Notes: generated by a model not told the origin, from the sequence alone. A stretch of DNA of 64,000 nt from Vibrio toranzoniae (GCF_024347655.1 NZ_AP025514.1:1426001-1490000); one strand, 5' to 3'; numbered from the stretch's first letter, positions 51,643-60,970 are shown. Made by a program: numbers and translations.

Positions 51643-54015
51643 ATGTATGAATCCTGTTATCACTGCGGTGAAGATGTACCAGCGGAAACGGATTTTAAAG
51701 TAGAGATCTTAGGAGCGACTCGAAAGATGTGTTGTCCGGGCTGCGAAACCGTAGCCCAAACAATCGTTGATAGCGGTTTGGTCTCTTACTACCACTATCG
51801 CACCGCTCCTGCTGAAAAAGCGGATCTAGTGCCAGAGCAACTGCTGGCTCTCAGTCATTACGACAACGAAGATGTTCAGTTAGAATTCGTTCGTAGCTCT
51901 GAAAACACCTCTGAAGTGACATTGTCACTTGAAGGCGTCTCTTGTGCAGCCTGTGCATGGCTTATTGAAAAGCAAGTTTCTTCAAAGGCCGGGGTCGGTA
52001 GCATTCGTGTTAATACCACCACTAATCGTGCCCTGCTTAGTTGGGATAATACGCAAGTGAAACTTAGCGAGTTGTTATCGGCAATCCATACACTAGGTTA
52101 CAAAGCTGCACCTTTTGAAGCCGATCAACAAGAAGCCGCCTATCATCGCTCGATGAAAAACTACCTCTATCGTCTTGGTGTTGCTGGTTTGGCGACCATG
52201 CAAGTCATGATGTTGGCAGTGGCACTTTATCTTGAAGTGTTTGGTAGCCTAGAGCCTGAATTCAAGAGTTACTTCCGCTGGGTTAGTTTGATCTTCGCAA
52301 CCCCTGTCCTGCTCTACTCAGCGCTACCTTTCTATATTAATGCATGGCGAAGCATTAAAGGCCGAACACTAGGCATGGATGTTCCTGTGTCGATTGCTCT
52401 GCTATTTGCTTATGTTGCGAGTGTAGTGGCAACCGTTACAGAGCAAGGCGAAGTGTTCTTTGAATCAATCTCAATGTTCACCTTCTTCCTTCTACTTGGT
52501 CGTTTCCTTGAAATGCGCGCTCGTCGTAAAGCGGCAGCAGCTAGCGGTAACCTGCTTAAGTTAGTTCCTGCGATGGCGACAACGTTAGATGGCGATCAAG
52601 TTCCGGTAAAAACCTTGAAGGTTGGCGATCAGATTCGCGTTCTTCCTGGCGAGCATATTCCTGCGGATGGCAAAGTACTGTCTGGCAGAATTCACATTGA
52701 TGAATCCATGCTGACTGGCGAATCTATTCATGTGGTTAAGAATGAAGGCGATGCCGTCTTTGCTGGCACACTGAACGGTGACGAATCGTTTGAATTAGAG
52801 GTGATGACGTCAAAAGCGGATTCAGTGATTTCTAATATCGTTCGTCTGCAAGATGAAGCGCAGTTGTCTAAGCCTCGCATCGCGGAAATCGCTGATGTGG
52901 TCGCACGGTACTTTGTGGCGGTTATCTTAGTTATTTCATTCGGCACCTGGTTCTATTGGCATCAAACACGCCCTGAAGACGCGTTTTGGATCATGCTTTC
53001 AGTACTCGTCGCGACTTGTCCGTGTGCTCTATCGCTTGCTACACCGACAGCGATTACCTGCTCAACGTCTCGTATGGGTAACTTTGGTATCTTGCTGCGT
53101 AAAGGCCATGTGTTTGAAACCTTGTGTAAAGTGAACCACTTAATCATCGATAAAACAGGTACATTGACTGAGGGTGATATTCGTATCAGCCAAGTGGAAA
53201 CCTTCGCTGAACTTGATAAAGACACTTGTCTCAAAGTAGCGGCGAGCTTGGAGCAACACGCTAACCACCCTATCGCTAAAGCGTTTAAGACCTATGTTTC
53301 AGAGGGTATCGAAGTAGCATCTGTTAATAACGTGATTGGCTCGGGTATTACTGGCGAGTGGAATGGTCAAGAAGTAGCGATCGGTAGTAGTGAGTTCATT
53401 CTTGGTGAGTCTCAACCTTCCGAAAGTAATGGCATCTACCTGTCGTTAGCTGGCCGCCATATCGCGACATTTATTTATGAAGACCCGATTCGTAAAGAAA
53501 GTATCGAGTTCATTAAGCAATTCAAAGAAGCGGGTATTAAAACCACCTTGCTGACTGGTGATTCGTTGATTAACGCGAAGCCTGTTGCTGAAGAGATTGG
53601 TATTACCGATATCGTCGCGAATGCAAAACCTGAAGATAAGCTTGCTTACCTCAACTCTAGAGACGCAAGTGACATCACAATGATGGTTGGCGACGGAATT
53701 AACGATGCCCCTATTCTTGCGGGTGCTCACCTTTCTGTCGCTATGGGCGGCGGTACAGACGTGGCCAAAGCTTCTGCAGATATGGTCTTGTTGGGTGATA
53801 AGCTCGATAGATTACTTAAGTCCCGTACTTTGGCGCTAAAAACGCGTAGGATAATCCGTGAAAACCTAGCTTGGTCACTAGGATATAACTTACTTATTCT
53901 TCCATTGGCTGTCGCAGGTTTGGTTGCTCCATACATTGCCGTTGTTGGCATGTCTGCTAGCTCTATTATTGTTGTGTCTAACTCGTTAAGGCTTTTAAAA
54001 GAGCAAGGTAAATAA
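51643..54015 (+). CDS. ccoI: copper-translocating P-type ATPase CcoI (FixI)
   Basis: CcoI exports copper for insertion into the cbb3 oxidase. An N-terminal Cys-rich segment (CYHCGED, MCCPGCETV, residues 5-34) is followed by a heavy-metal-associated domain with GVSCAACAW (about 98) and eight membrane helices. The CPC ion motif is in ATCPCALSLATPT, the phospho-Asp in IIDKTGTLTEG, HP in HANHPIAKAF and the hinge in GDGINDAPIL. The length of 790 fits. A perfect matS site lies within its 5-prime coding region. The stop overlaps the ccoS start by one base. Confidence 0.94.
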   Translation: MYESCYHCGEDVPAETDFKVEILGATRKMCCPGCETVAQTIVDSGLVSYYHYRTAPAEKADLVPEQLLALSHYDNEDVQLEFVRSSENTSEVTLSLEGVSCAACAWLIEKQVSSKAGVGSIRVNTTTNRALLSWDNTQVKLSELLSAIHTLGYKAAPFEADQQEAAYHRSMKNYLYRLGVAGLATMQVMMLAVALYLEVFGSLEPEFKSYFRWVSLIFATPVLLYSALPFYINAWRSIKGRTLGMDVPVSIALLFAYVASVVATVTEQGEVFFESISMFTFFLLLGRFLEMRARRKAAAASGNLLKLVPAMATTLDGDQVPVKTLKVGDQIRVLPGEHIPADGKVLSGRIHIDESMLTGESIHVVKNEGDAVFAGTLNGDESFELEVMTSKADSVISNIVRLQDEAQLSKPRIAEIADVVARYFVAVILVISFGTWFYWHQTRPEDAFWIMLSVLVATCPCALSLATPTAITCSTSRMGNFGILLRKGHVFETLCKVNHLIIDKTGTLTEGDIRISQVETFAELDKDTCLKVAASLEQHANHPIAKAFKTYVSEGIEVASVNNVIGSGITGEWNGQEVAIGSSEFILGESQPSESNGIYLSLAGRHIATFIYEDPIRKESIEFIKQFKEAGIKTTLLTGDSLINAKPVAEEIGITDIVANAKPEDKLAYLNSRDASDITMMVGDGINDAPILAGAHLSVAMGGGTDVAKASADMVLLGDKLDRLLKSRTLALKTRRIIRENLAWSLGYNLLILPLAVAGLVAPYIAVVGMSASSIIVVSNSLRLLKEQGK
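51916..51928. other. matS: matS site, perfect match
   Basis: GTGACATTGTCAC fits the MatP operator consensus GTGACRNYGTCAC at every position. It lies inside ccoI, 7.9 kb right of dif and 12.4 kb right of matP. An exact match is expected by chance only about once in 4 Mb. Confidence 0.8.
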
Positions 54016-54287
54016 TGGAAAGTTTATACATCCTCATTCCAATAGCGATCGTACTTGTGTGCATCGCAGTCGGAATCTTTCTATGGGCAGTAAAGAGCGA
54101 GCAGTTTGAAGATCTTGAACGCCAAGGCCATAGTATTCTATTCGATGAAGACAGCCATGCTCACAATAACTCTGACAACAAACCAGCTGCGGACAGGAAA
54201 GCCGATGTGAGCGCCCCTGCCGCTAGAGAAAATCACGTTAGCGTAGAAAGTCAAACTAGTTTAGAAAAAAAGAATGATGACACCTGA
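54015..54287 (+). CDS. ccoS: cbb3-type oxidase assembly protein CcoS
   Basis: This 90-residue protein has one membrane helix (IPIAIVLVCIAVGIFLWAV), immediately followed by the family hallmark KSEQFEDLERQGHSILFDED, then a variable hydrophilic tail. CcoS is required to insert haem and copper into CcoN. It is translationally coupled to ccoI at its start and overlaps the next gene by 14 bases at its end. Confidence 0.92.
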   Translation: MESLYILIPIAIVLVCIAVGIFLWAVKSEQFEDLERQGHSILFDEDSHAHNNSDNKPAADRKADVSAPAARENHVSVESQTSLEKKNDDT

Positions 54288-54951
54288 TTGGATCGGCGCT
54301 TTTGTTGTTGGATTGATAGGCTCAGGTCATTGCATGGGAATGTGTGGTGGCATCGCTTCGCTTCTTTCTATTGGCAACACTAAACCTTCCCCTGTTATTC
54401 CCCTCCTGTATAACCTTGGACGCCTATTAAGCTATGCCGTAATTGGTGGCGTGATTGGCGGTGCAATTTCATCGATTGGTCAACTAAGCGATTTCAATGC
54501 TTTGCTTGGTTGGCTTCGTCTGTTTGCAGCCCTCTTTATGATCATCTTAGGGTTGTATATTGGAAAATGGTGGTTTGGCTTGTTGTTTTTCGAAAGAATC
54601 GGACAGAAATTATGGCGTTATATATCACCGATAGGTAAATCATTTCTGCCATTGAAGCACCCCAGCCATGCTTTACCATTTGGTTTCATCTGGGGTTGGC
54701 TTCCATGTGGCCTTGTTTATTCAATGCTTACGTGGGCAGCGGTATCTGGAAGCTGGTATAACGGAGCGGGCATCATGCTAGCCTTCGGTTTAGGGACCCT
54801 TCCAGCAATGTTAACCGTTGGTATGGGGGCTAATTTCTTCAAGAAACTGCAACAAGTTGACTTATTTCGTCAGTTAGGCGCAATTTTAATCCTAATTTAC
54901 GGCTTTTATACTGGATATATGGCTCTACACCTTATTATTTATACCGTATAA
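54274..54951 (+). CDS. SafE/DsbD_2-type membrane protein of the cbb3 cluster
   Basis: This 225-residue protein has about six membrane helices. GSGHCMGMCGG near residue 17 and WGWLPCGLVYSML near 141 are typical of the TauE/SafE-like DsbD_2 family found downstream of ccoS in gammaproteobacteria. The paired Cys/Met residues suggest copper or thiol chemistry for oxidase assembly, but the exact activity is unknown. It overlaps ccoS by 14 bases, so it belongs to the same operon, and precedes fnr on the same strand. Confidence 0.82.
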   Translation: MMTPDWIGAFVVGLIGSGHCMGMCGGIASLLSIGNTKPSPVIPLLYNLGRLLSYAVIGGVIGGAISSIGQLSDFNALLGWLRLFAALFMIILGLYIGKWWFGLLFFERIGQKLWRYISPIGKSFLPLKHPSHALPFGFIWGWLPCGLVYSMLTWAAVSGSWYNGAGIMLAFGLGTLPAMLTVGMGANFFKKLQQVDLFRQLGAILILIYGFYTGYMALHLIIYTV

Positions 54952-55007
54952 CTGTTCTTTAAACCCGGTTTTTTTACTACCCTTTAGGATTAAGGAATGC
55001 TAAAATA

Positions 55008-55021
55008 TTGATGTATGTCAA
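55008..55021. promoter_or_regulatory. FNR box upstream of fnr
   Basis: TTGAT-GTAT-GTCAA matches the FNR operator TTGAT-N4-ATCAA at nine of ten positions. It lies just after a TAAAAT (-10 candidate, 55001-55006), so it would cover the transcription start: a negative autoregulation layout like that of E. coli fnr. Confidence 0.6.
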
Positions 55022-55037
55022 ATAGTGAAAGATTGTT

Positions 55038-55784
55038 ATGATTTCTGAAAAGCCTGCGACGAAACGTGTTCAGTCTGGTGGTTGTGCAATCCATTGCCAG
55101 GATTGTAGTATTAGCCAGCTCTGTATCCCATTTACTTTGAATGAATCTGAACTCGATCAACTTGATCAGATCATTGAAAGAAAAAAGCCCATTCAAAAAG
55201 GGCAAGAGTTATTTAAAGCCGGTGACGAGCTTAAATCTCTGTATGCTATTCGCTCTGGAACGATCAAGAGCTATACGATTACCGAGCAAGGTGATGAGCA
55301 GATTACTGCGTTCCACTTAGCTGGTGACCTTGTTGGCTTCGATGCGATTACCGGTGATCTACACCCTAGTTTTGCTCAAGCACTAGAAACTTCTATGGTA
55401 TGTGAAATCCCATACGAAATTCTTGATGACCTATCGGGGAAAATGCCTAAATTGCGTCAGCAAATTATGCGCCTGATGAGTAATGAGATTAAAGGTGACC
55501 AAGAAATGATTCTGCTTCTTTCTAAAAAGAATGCGGAAGAGCGTCTTGCAGCATTCCTTTACAATCTTTCTACTCGGTTCTCTCAACGCGGCTTCAGCCC
55601 TAGAGAGTTCCGTTTAACGATGACTCGCGGCGATATTGGTAACTACCTAGGTCTAACTGTAGAGACGATCAGTCGTCTTTTGGGTCGTTTCCAAAAAGCT
55701 GACATCTTGAGCGTTAAAGGCAAATACATCACTATTGAAGATCATGATACGTTGATGGAACTCGCTGGTGTTTCAAAAGAATAG
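55038..55784 (+). CDS. fnr: oxygen-sensing transcription regulator Fnr
   Basis: Fnr is the CRP-family regulator that binds DNA when its [4Fe-4S] cluster is intact under low oxygen. The cluster cysteines C20, C23, C29 and C122 occupy exactly the E. coli positions, and C16 is also present. The cNMP-like beta-barrel (about 50-140) is followed by a dimer helix and a helix-turn-helix ([20 protein letters not shown], about 200-220) with the ETISR recognition sequence. The length is 248. An FNR box lies upstream. It sits between the oxidase assembly genes and uspE. Confidence 0.95.
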   Translation: MISEKPATKRVQSGGCAIHCQDCSISQLCIPFTLNESELDQLDQIIERKKPIQKGQELFKAGDELKSLYAIRSGTIKSYTITEQGDEQITAFHLAGDLVGFDAITGDLHPSFAQALETSMVCEIPYEILDDLSGKMPKLRQQIMRLMSNEIKGDQEMILLLSKKNAEERLAAFLYNLSTRFSQRGFSPREFRLTMTRGDIGNYLGLTVETISRLLGRFQKADILSVKGKYITIEDHDTLMELAGVSKE

Positions 55785-55795
55785 TCTAGATATCA

Positions 55796-55825
55796 ATGAT
55801 GTAGCTTAATAATGAGCTACATCAT
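55796..55825 (+). terminator. terminator hairpin after fnr
   Basis: The arms ATGATGTAGCT and AGCTACATCAT have an 8-base loop. They are followed by ATTTCTCCC, without a long T run. Confidence 0.6.
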
Positions 55826-55916
55826 ATTTCTCCCTTAAAACTTCTTATATTTCTCTTCATCTCTCTATAACTGCGCTACATTACTTATATGTTCGTTCTG
55901 AAAAGTAGGCTTAGTT

Positions 55917-56867
55917 ATGAGTATCTATAACAAAATTTTAGTTGTCGCTGACATTAATCACGATGAGCAACCTGCTCTAGTTCGTGCTATCCAACTTGCG
56001 AAGAAAAGCACCTCAACAAGCCATATCACTTTCTTTTTGTCGATCTATGACTTCTCGTATGAGATGACATCGATGCTCTCTGTCGACGAAAGGGACGCAA
56101 TGCGCAGAGGAGTCATTCATCAGCGTGAAATCTGGATGAATAAAGTAGCAGAACCTTACCTTGATGATTCTATTGAATTCAACGTTAAAGTCGTGTGGCA
56201 CAACCGCCCATACGAGGCGATCATTGCAGAAGTATACAGTGGTGACCACGATATCTTAATCAAAGGTACGCGCAAGCACGATACTTTAGAATCTGTTATT
56301 TTCACTCCAACTGACTGGCACCTACTTAGAAAATGCCCTAGCCCTGTGCTGCTGGTTAAAAACGACTTCTGGCCTGATGATGCGAAGATTTTTGCTTCGG
56401 TTCACGTAGGCTCAGAGACAGAAGCTCACTTAGAGCTCAACGATACGATGGTCGACAGATTACTAGAGATCACGGGCCGTTTGGATGCAGAACCATTCTT
56501 GGTAAATGCCTACCCTGTGACACCGGCGAATATTACAATCGAATTACCAGAGTTCGATCCGACCTCTTACACTGACGCCGTTCGTGGCCATCACTTAACA
56601 GCAATGAAAGCATTGCGCCAGAAGCACGGTATGTGTGAAGAACAAACTGTGGTTGAGCAAGGTTTACCAGAAGATGTGATTCCACGCGTCGCGTCTGAAA
56701 ATAACGCTGCTATGGTAATTCTAGGTACAACGGGTCGTACTGGCTTGTCTGCCGTGTTTATTGGTAATACCGCAGAACACGTGATCGATAAGATTAACTG
56801 TGACGTGTTGGCTCTTAAACCGTCTGGTTACGTTAGCCCATTAGATCCTAACCTTTCGAAAGGTTAA
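55917..56867 (+). CDS. uspE: tandem universal stress protein UspE
   Basis: Two Usp domains in one chain of 316 residues: the first begins YNKILVVADINHD, the second is at about 160-305 and ends with the ATP-loop-like GTTGRTGLSAVFIGNTAEHVI. UspE supports stress survival and motility or aggregation in E. coli; the molecular activity is unclear. The fnr-uspE order is conserved in enterics. It has its own terminator, shared with convergent ttcA. Confidence 0.93.
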   Translation: MSIYNKILVVADINHDEQPALVRAIQLAKKSTSTSHITFFLSIYDFSYEMTSMLSVDERDAMRRGVIHQREIWMNKVAEPYLDDSIEFNVKVVWHNRPYEAIIAEVYSGDHDILIKGTRKHDTLESVIFTPTDWHLLRKCPSPVLLVKNDFWPDDAKIFASVHVGSETEAHLELNDTMVDRLLEITGRLDAEPFLVNAYPVTPANITIELPEFDPTSYTDAVRGHHLTAMKALRQKHGMCEEQTVVEQGLPEDVIPRVASENNAAMVILGTTGRTGLSAVFIGNTAEHVIDKINCDVLALKPSGYVSPLDPNLSKG

Positions 56868-56906
56868 GTCGTTTAAGCATAGACCCCCACTACAAGTTCA
56901 TCTCAT

Positions 56907-56942
56907 AAAAAAACGCCTCAAGCAGTGCTTGAGGCGTTTTTG
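56907..56942. terminator. bidirectional rho-independent terminator
   Basis: The arms AAAACGCCTCAAGCA and TGCTTGAGGCGTTTT lie between convergent uspE and ttcA, with A and T runs on both sides. Confidence 0.9.
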
Positions 56943-56989
56943 TTTGTTTAATCGTTATCTACAAAGTAGTTTTAGCGAGAATCGTCTCG

Positions 56990-57883
56990 TTATACGTTAG
57001 TCACGTCGATGAACATTGACTCATCAATGTTAGAAGATGAAATTTCCGCTTCTTGGAATTCGTACTCTTCACGTTCACCGCTACGGTCTAATGGAAGGTT
57101 TACGAAATCGAACAGTTCACGGTCAGCCAGTTGGCTTGGGCTAACGTTCTGGATTGATTTGAAGATCTTCTCAACACGGCCCGGAGTTTTCTTGTCCCAA
57201 TCAATTAGCATCGCTTTGATGTTCTGACGCTGTAGGTTCTCTTGTGAGCCACATAGGTTACAAGGAATGATTGGGAACTCTTTGTGTTCTGCGTATTTGA
57301 CTAGGTCCGTTTCACGACAGTAAGTCAGTGGACGAATAACAACGTTACGACCGTCATCAGAACGAAGCTTCGGTGGCATTGCCTTTAGACGTGCACCGTG
57401 GAACATGTTCAGGAACATAGTTTCAACGATGTCATCAAGGTGATGACCCAATGCGATCTTAGTTGCACCAATCTTCTCAGCGAACGAATACAAAGTACCA
57501 CGGCGCAGACGAGAACATAGACCACACGTTGTTTTACCTTCTGGCACCTTCTCTTTAACCACTGAGTATGTATCCTTATCTACGATGTAGTAAGGAATGT
57601 TCAGCGTTTCAAAGTATTCAGGAAGAATGTGCTCAGGGAACCCAGGTTGTTTTTGATCTAGGTTTACCGCTACAACATCAAACTTGATAGGTGCTGCTTC
57701 ACGTAAACGTAGCAAAATGTCTAGCATCGCAAATGAATCTTTACCGCCACTAATACATGCCATTACTACGTCATTCTCTTCGATCATGTTGTAGTCGATG
57801 ATGGCATTTCCAACATTTCTTCTCAGACGTTTCTGAAGTTTGTTGAATTCAAGTGTTTCTTTTCTATTATCGTTTTGGTTCAT
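56990..57883 (-). CDS. ttcA: tRNA 2-thiocytidine(32) synthetase TtcA
   Basis: TtcA thiolates cytidine 32 of several tRNAs using ATP and an iron-sulfur cluster. The PP-loop [10 protein letters not shown] (about 46-55) binds ATP. The paired motifs [10 protein letters not shown] and CNLCGSQ provide the cluster and catalytic cysteines. The length is 297 from the ATG of MNQNDNRKE; an in-frame GTG four codons earlier is less likely. It lies next to uspE as in E. coli. Confidence 0.95.
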   Translation of the reverse strand: MNQNDNRKETLEFNKLQKRLRRNVGNAIIDYNMIEENDVVMACISGGKDSFAMLDILLRLREAAPIKFDVVAVNLDQKQPGFPEHILPEYFETLNIPYYIVDKDTYSVVKEKVPEGKTTCGLCSRLRRGTLYSFAEKIGATKIALGHHLDDIVETMFLNMFHGARLKAMPPKLRSDDGRNVVIRPLTYCRETDLVKYAEHKEFPIIPCNLCGSQENLQRQNIKAMLIDWDKKTPGRVEKIFKSIQNVSPSQLADRELFDFVNLPLDRSGEREEYEFQEAEISSSNIDESMFIDVTNV

Positions 57884-58114
57884 TGCGACTCTCACACCGT
57901 CGTGTTATCGACTGTAGATTGCTAGTGGGACTGTTTTAGGGCGTGGATTATACGGATTTTTATTTGAGGTTGAAATAGTAACGGCAGGATAAACAAGGCG
58001 AGTAATAGAAAGATTCGGTTTTATCTTGCGATAATGGCTATGATTTTTCGTTGAGCTCTAAGATTTTGAGAAAAGCAGGTATTCACAGATACGAATCACA
58101 TGTTAATAGAAAAA

Positions 58115-58152
58115 GAAAAGCAGCCTATTCCTATAAGGTTCGGCTGCTTTTC
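58115..58152 (-). terminator. terminator hairpin after DUF2987-like gene
   Basis: The arms GAAAAGCAGCC and GGCTGCTTTTC are about 40 bp past the stop codon, with A-rich sequence giving U on the minus-strand transcript. Confidence 0.8.
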
Positions 58153-58193
58153 GTGGTGCGGTTTAAGTTCTAGTTATACGTGTTCGGCAAACT

Positions 58194-58844
58194 CTATTGC
58201 GCAGGAATGTACGGTAATACGCGAATGGTTGGCTCTGGTAACGTGATACTGTCACTTCCATTCAATTCTGCTAGGGTAAACTTTGCGCGCCCTTGTGTGA
58301 TTGGGATCTGTTTACCGTTAGACAAAGCTATGTAGCCTTCAAGTTTGTTGTCAAATTCTAAAGTTAACCCTTGGATGTCCGGCGTGAACCAACTGGAGAA
58401 CATACCGCTGACGTCTTCTAGCATCGTTTGCATTTGTGGTAGTAGGTTCTCCAGCTGCGTAATTTCAACCGTTCCAGCCAAAGGTTCTTGAGTCATAACA
58501 ACCAAAGAATACGCACATTCTTGCTCTTGCGTTTGCACAAAGATAAGAGGATTTGCTGAACGGAGGTTTTGGTCGACAGGTAGAAGCAGTTCATGTGTTG
58601 GAGACACTTTTAGTTCTTCGTAGTGCTCTTCTTTTTCCATCCAGGCTTTGCTGATGTGGCAAATTGTTTTAGCTTGTTGATCCACAAAGAAGACCGCAAC
58701 TTTGACGTCATCGTGCCCTTCTTTGGTGTTGTTTTTAAGTTGTGTATAGAGCTTAGAATACGTGAACATGTACTCTTGTGCTGCAGCGGGTAAAGAGACC
58801 CCAAGGCTTAGTGAGGCTAATAAAGCGAGTGCTGTCTTTTTCAT
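58194..58844 (-). CDS. exported DUF2987-like protein
   Basis: A signal peptide (MKKTALALLASLSLGVSLPAAA) precedes a 190-residue periplasmic protein with EYMFTYSKLYTQLKNN, FFVDQQAKTICHISKAWMEKEEHYEE and two cysteines (C63, C111) that could pair. This fits DUF2987, a vibrio-type family of unknown function. The family assignment is from memory of its pattern and is moderately sure. It is flanked by terminators on both sides and so is monocistronic. A matS-like site lies inside it. Confidence 0.7.
   Translation of the reverse strand: MKKTALALLASLSLGVSLPAAAQEYMFTYSKLYTQLKNNTKEGHDDVKVAVFFVDQQAKTICHISKAWMEKEEHYEELKVSPTHELLLPVDQNLRSANPLIFVQTQEQECAYSLVVMTQEPLAGTVEITQLENLLPQMQTMLEDVSGMFSSWFTPDIQGLTLEFDNKLEGYIALSNGKQIPITQGRAKFTLAELNGSDSITLPEPTIRVLPYIPAQ
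58243..58255. other. matS-like site, one mismatch
   Basis: GTGATACTGTCAC fits GTGACRNYGTCAC except T at position 5. It lies inside the DUF2987-like gene, 14 kb right of dif. Confidence 0.4.
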
Positions 58845-58881
58845 TTTTATAATCTTGTCGAAGTTGAGCGTTTATAAATAG

Positions 58882-58907
58882 AAAGAGCAGCCAGTGAGCT
58901 GCTCTTT
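58882..58907 (-). terminator. terminator hairpin after Bax-like gene
   Basis: The arms AAAGAGCAGC and GCTGCTCTTT have a 6-base loop, about 60 bp past the glucosaminidase stop. Confidence 0.75.
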
Positions 58908-58965
58908 ATGTGATGTAGATTGACTTAGCCGACTATGAAAGGCTGCCAACTGATATCAAATCGAG

Positions 58966-59814
58966 TTACTTTTTCCAGTATACCTCGTTGTGACGGATCA
59001 TAGCTTGTAAATCAGTCACATAGTCTGAACCTCGCTCAGAATATTTTAACAAGCCATTGGTAAGCTCTGTAGCGGTGCCTGTCGTTAGCAAATCATCGCC
59101 TCGTGCCGCAAGCTTGGCGCGGATCGCTCTTAAATTAGCATAAGCACGATTTCGGTTAAGGTTCATGAAGTAACGGTGTACTGACTCTTGGCTTGAAGAG
59201 AATGTTGCCACTTCATGGGAGCTACCTTCGTTACGTTGTAGCGGAACAAGACCACAACCTTTGGTGTAACACCAGTGTCCGAAATAGTTGTTCGCTTGGG
59301 TTGCAAAGCGCGATGTCCCCCAAGCCGACTCGTTTGCCGCCTGAGTTAACACAAGCGCTTCAGGCAAGACGTTTACGCGATTAAACATTTCTGTAAGCCA
59401 AGCTTTATCTAAGCCTGATGAAGGCACAGGCAAGCTGTACAATTTACCTAACCTTATAGCGTATGACAAATCTTCCGCATCGATGTTCGCAATGCTTGAT
59501 TCAGAAACCTTAGTCAAAAACGCGCGCTCTTTAGTTATGCGTTTGTTTTCGATGTTGATGCTTGGACGTAGATAAGAAAAGAAGGTGTCTTTTTTCTTGT
59601 TTACATCATCAATGGCTGCAAAGTTTGGTGTGCTTGAGGAAACTGTCAAGTCACCAAACTGATCAGTCGAATTGGAGCTTTGATCTGTCGTACGTCGACG
59701 CTCCTCTTCTTGGTAAATATAAGGACCAATCAGTGAGATAGATCCAACAAGAGCCAGTGTTGTTACTTTAAGCGCGAGTGACTTTCCAGCGCTTGCGCGA
59801 ACATTATTATGCAT
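58966..59814 (-). CDS. Bax-like glucosaminidase domain protein
   Basis: This 282-residue protein has one N-terminal membrane helix (about 16-34, LKVTTLALVGSISLIGPYIY) and a C-terminal periplasmic domain of the glucosaminidase/Bax family: LPEALVLTQAANESAWGTSRFATQANNYFG read in parts, with the catalytic Glu in AANESAWG, then YFMNLNRNRAY. It probably cleaves peptidoglycan glycan strands. The start ATG has AGGTG five bases upstream and overlaps the end of the preceding gene by eight bases. A longer upstream frame is threonine-rich and is the neighbour's DNA read in another frame. Confidence 0.85.
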   Translation of the reverse strand: MHNNVRASAGKSLALKVTTLALVGSISLIGPYIYQEEERRRTTDQSSNSTDQFGDLTVSSSTPNFAAIDDVNKKKDTFFSYLRPSINIENKRITKERAFLTKVSESSIANIDAEDLSYAIRLGKLYSLPVPSSGLDKAWLTEMFNRVNVLPEALVLTQAANESAWGTSRFATQANNYFGHWCYTKGCGLVPLQRNEGSSHEVATFSSSQESVHRYFMNLNRNRAYANLRAIRAKLAARGDDLLTTGTATELTNGLLKYSERGSDYVTDLQAMIRHNEVYWKK

Positions 59815-60640
59815 CGAACACCTGTGGGTTTTTGTTGTTACTGTCGTTATTACCGCTGCCGTCGTTATTGTCGTCATCGTCTTTTGGTCTGCCTGACGCT
59901 ATAAGCTTTAACTTAATGCCAAACATTTCACGGTAAAGAATACCTTTCACGTGGAAAAAGAATGGAAGAACGAAAATTAAACCAATGCCATACATCATCG
60001 CCGCAATGATGAACATCAACATCACCATTAAGTAGATAGACGCGATAGTGAGGATTTTCTTGTTTACGGCCCGCAAAGAAAGCAACAGTGATTGCATTGG
60101 CGGTACTTTTTTATCGCAAATCAACAGAATTGCATGGCTAAATGCAAGTGAGAAGTAGATAGAAAGGAACGGGAGTATCATCCCCGCGATACCTTGTAGC
60201 ATAAGGCTGAACAAAGTGACTAAGATAACAGGCACTGTAAATTGTAGACCTTTACCTATGTGACGAGTCTTGGTTTGTAAGCCTGCGGCGTGGCTCATTG
60301 CCATTAAGCTAATACCAGCGTAAATAGGAGCGCTGACTACTTCATAGCTAAAGTTAGCAATGAAAATAGATTCAACGATTTGTGGGGTGAAAGCCTCTGG
60401 GTCTATAACGGCATCTAGGATAACCGCAGGATCACCCAGTTGTAATTTTAATGCGATATAAAAAATGGCCAGTTGCACGAACATCAGAGCAACAATAGCA
60501 GGAGAGAACGAAAGAAAGTGACTGATGGTTTGTTTCCAAGCCTCTTGGAATACAGCCGTTGCTTTGAGCTCATAATCTCCTGAAAGAGCGCGGTTGATAC
60601 TACCGCCTAAATTAAAATCTTTTTCGATGTCGTCGTTCAT
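59807..60640 (-). CDS. unknown polytopic membrane protein
   Basis: This 277-residue protein has about six hydrophobic helices (for example FLSFSPAIVALMFVQLAIFYIAL, VPVILVTLFSLMLQGIAGM, IASIYLMVMLMFIIAAMMYG, each read in parts) and an Asp/Asn/Gly-rich hydrophilic C-terminal tail. I do not recognise a named family. It is coupled to the Bax-like glucosaminidase gene by an 8-base overlap, which suggests the two work together at the cell envelope. Confidence 0.78.
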   Translation of the reverse strand: MNDDIEKDFNLGGSINRALSGDYELKATAVFQEAWKQTISHFLSFSPAIVALMFVQLAIFYIALKLQLGDPAVILDAVIDPEAFTPQIVESIFIANFSYEVVSAPIYAGISLMAMSHAAGLQTKTRHIGKGLQFTVPVILVTLFSLMLQGIAGMILPFLSIYFSLAFSHAILLICDKKVPPMQSLLLSLRAVNKKILTIASIYLMVMLMFIIAAMMYGIGLIFVLPFFFHVKGILYREMFGIKLKLIASGRPKDDDDNNDGSGNNDSNNKNPQVFDA

Positions 60641-60970
60641 AATGATACCTAGGTGTACTTACTTTATCGAAGCCACCTAACTTATTGATAAAAAATTGTC
60701 TTCATTATACTCATATGTCGGATATAAACTAAAATATGAATCTGTAACAAGCTTTGCTTTTAAGTCTTAATGATTAATAATTAAACACTTATTTGGCTGT
60801 AAAGCTTGTAAATATCAGTATGGTCAAAGAAGTTTACTTTTACCTGCGAAATTTTTTATCTTCGAATGGTAAAAAGTGCTTTGAATTCACGTTTTTGGTG
60901 ATTATGATGCGCGCCTTAAAAGTGTATAGCAACAGGTGTCAAAAAGAACCAAGGTGGAGAAAAACAGACG
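60641..60970. other. divergent promoter region upstream of potA
   Basis: An AT-rich region of 330 bp between divergent genes. A 62-codon frame starts within it and overlaps potA, but it has no coding character. The potA ribosome binding site AGGTGGAG is near the right end. No specific operator is recognised. Confidence 0.5.

Noticed and set aside
59815..59877. Threonine-rich N-terminal extension of the Bax-like protein
   Set aside because: It is the Asp/Asn-rich C-terminal coding region of the upstream gene read in another frame; the later ATG has a good ribosome binding site.
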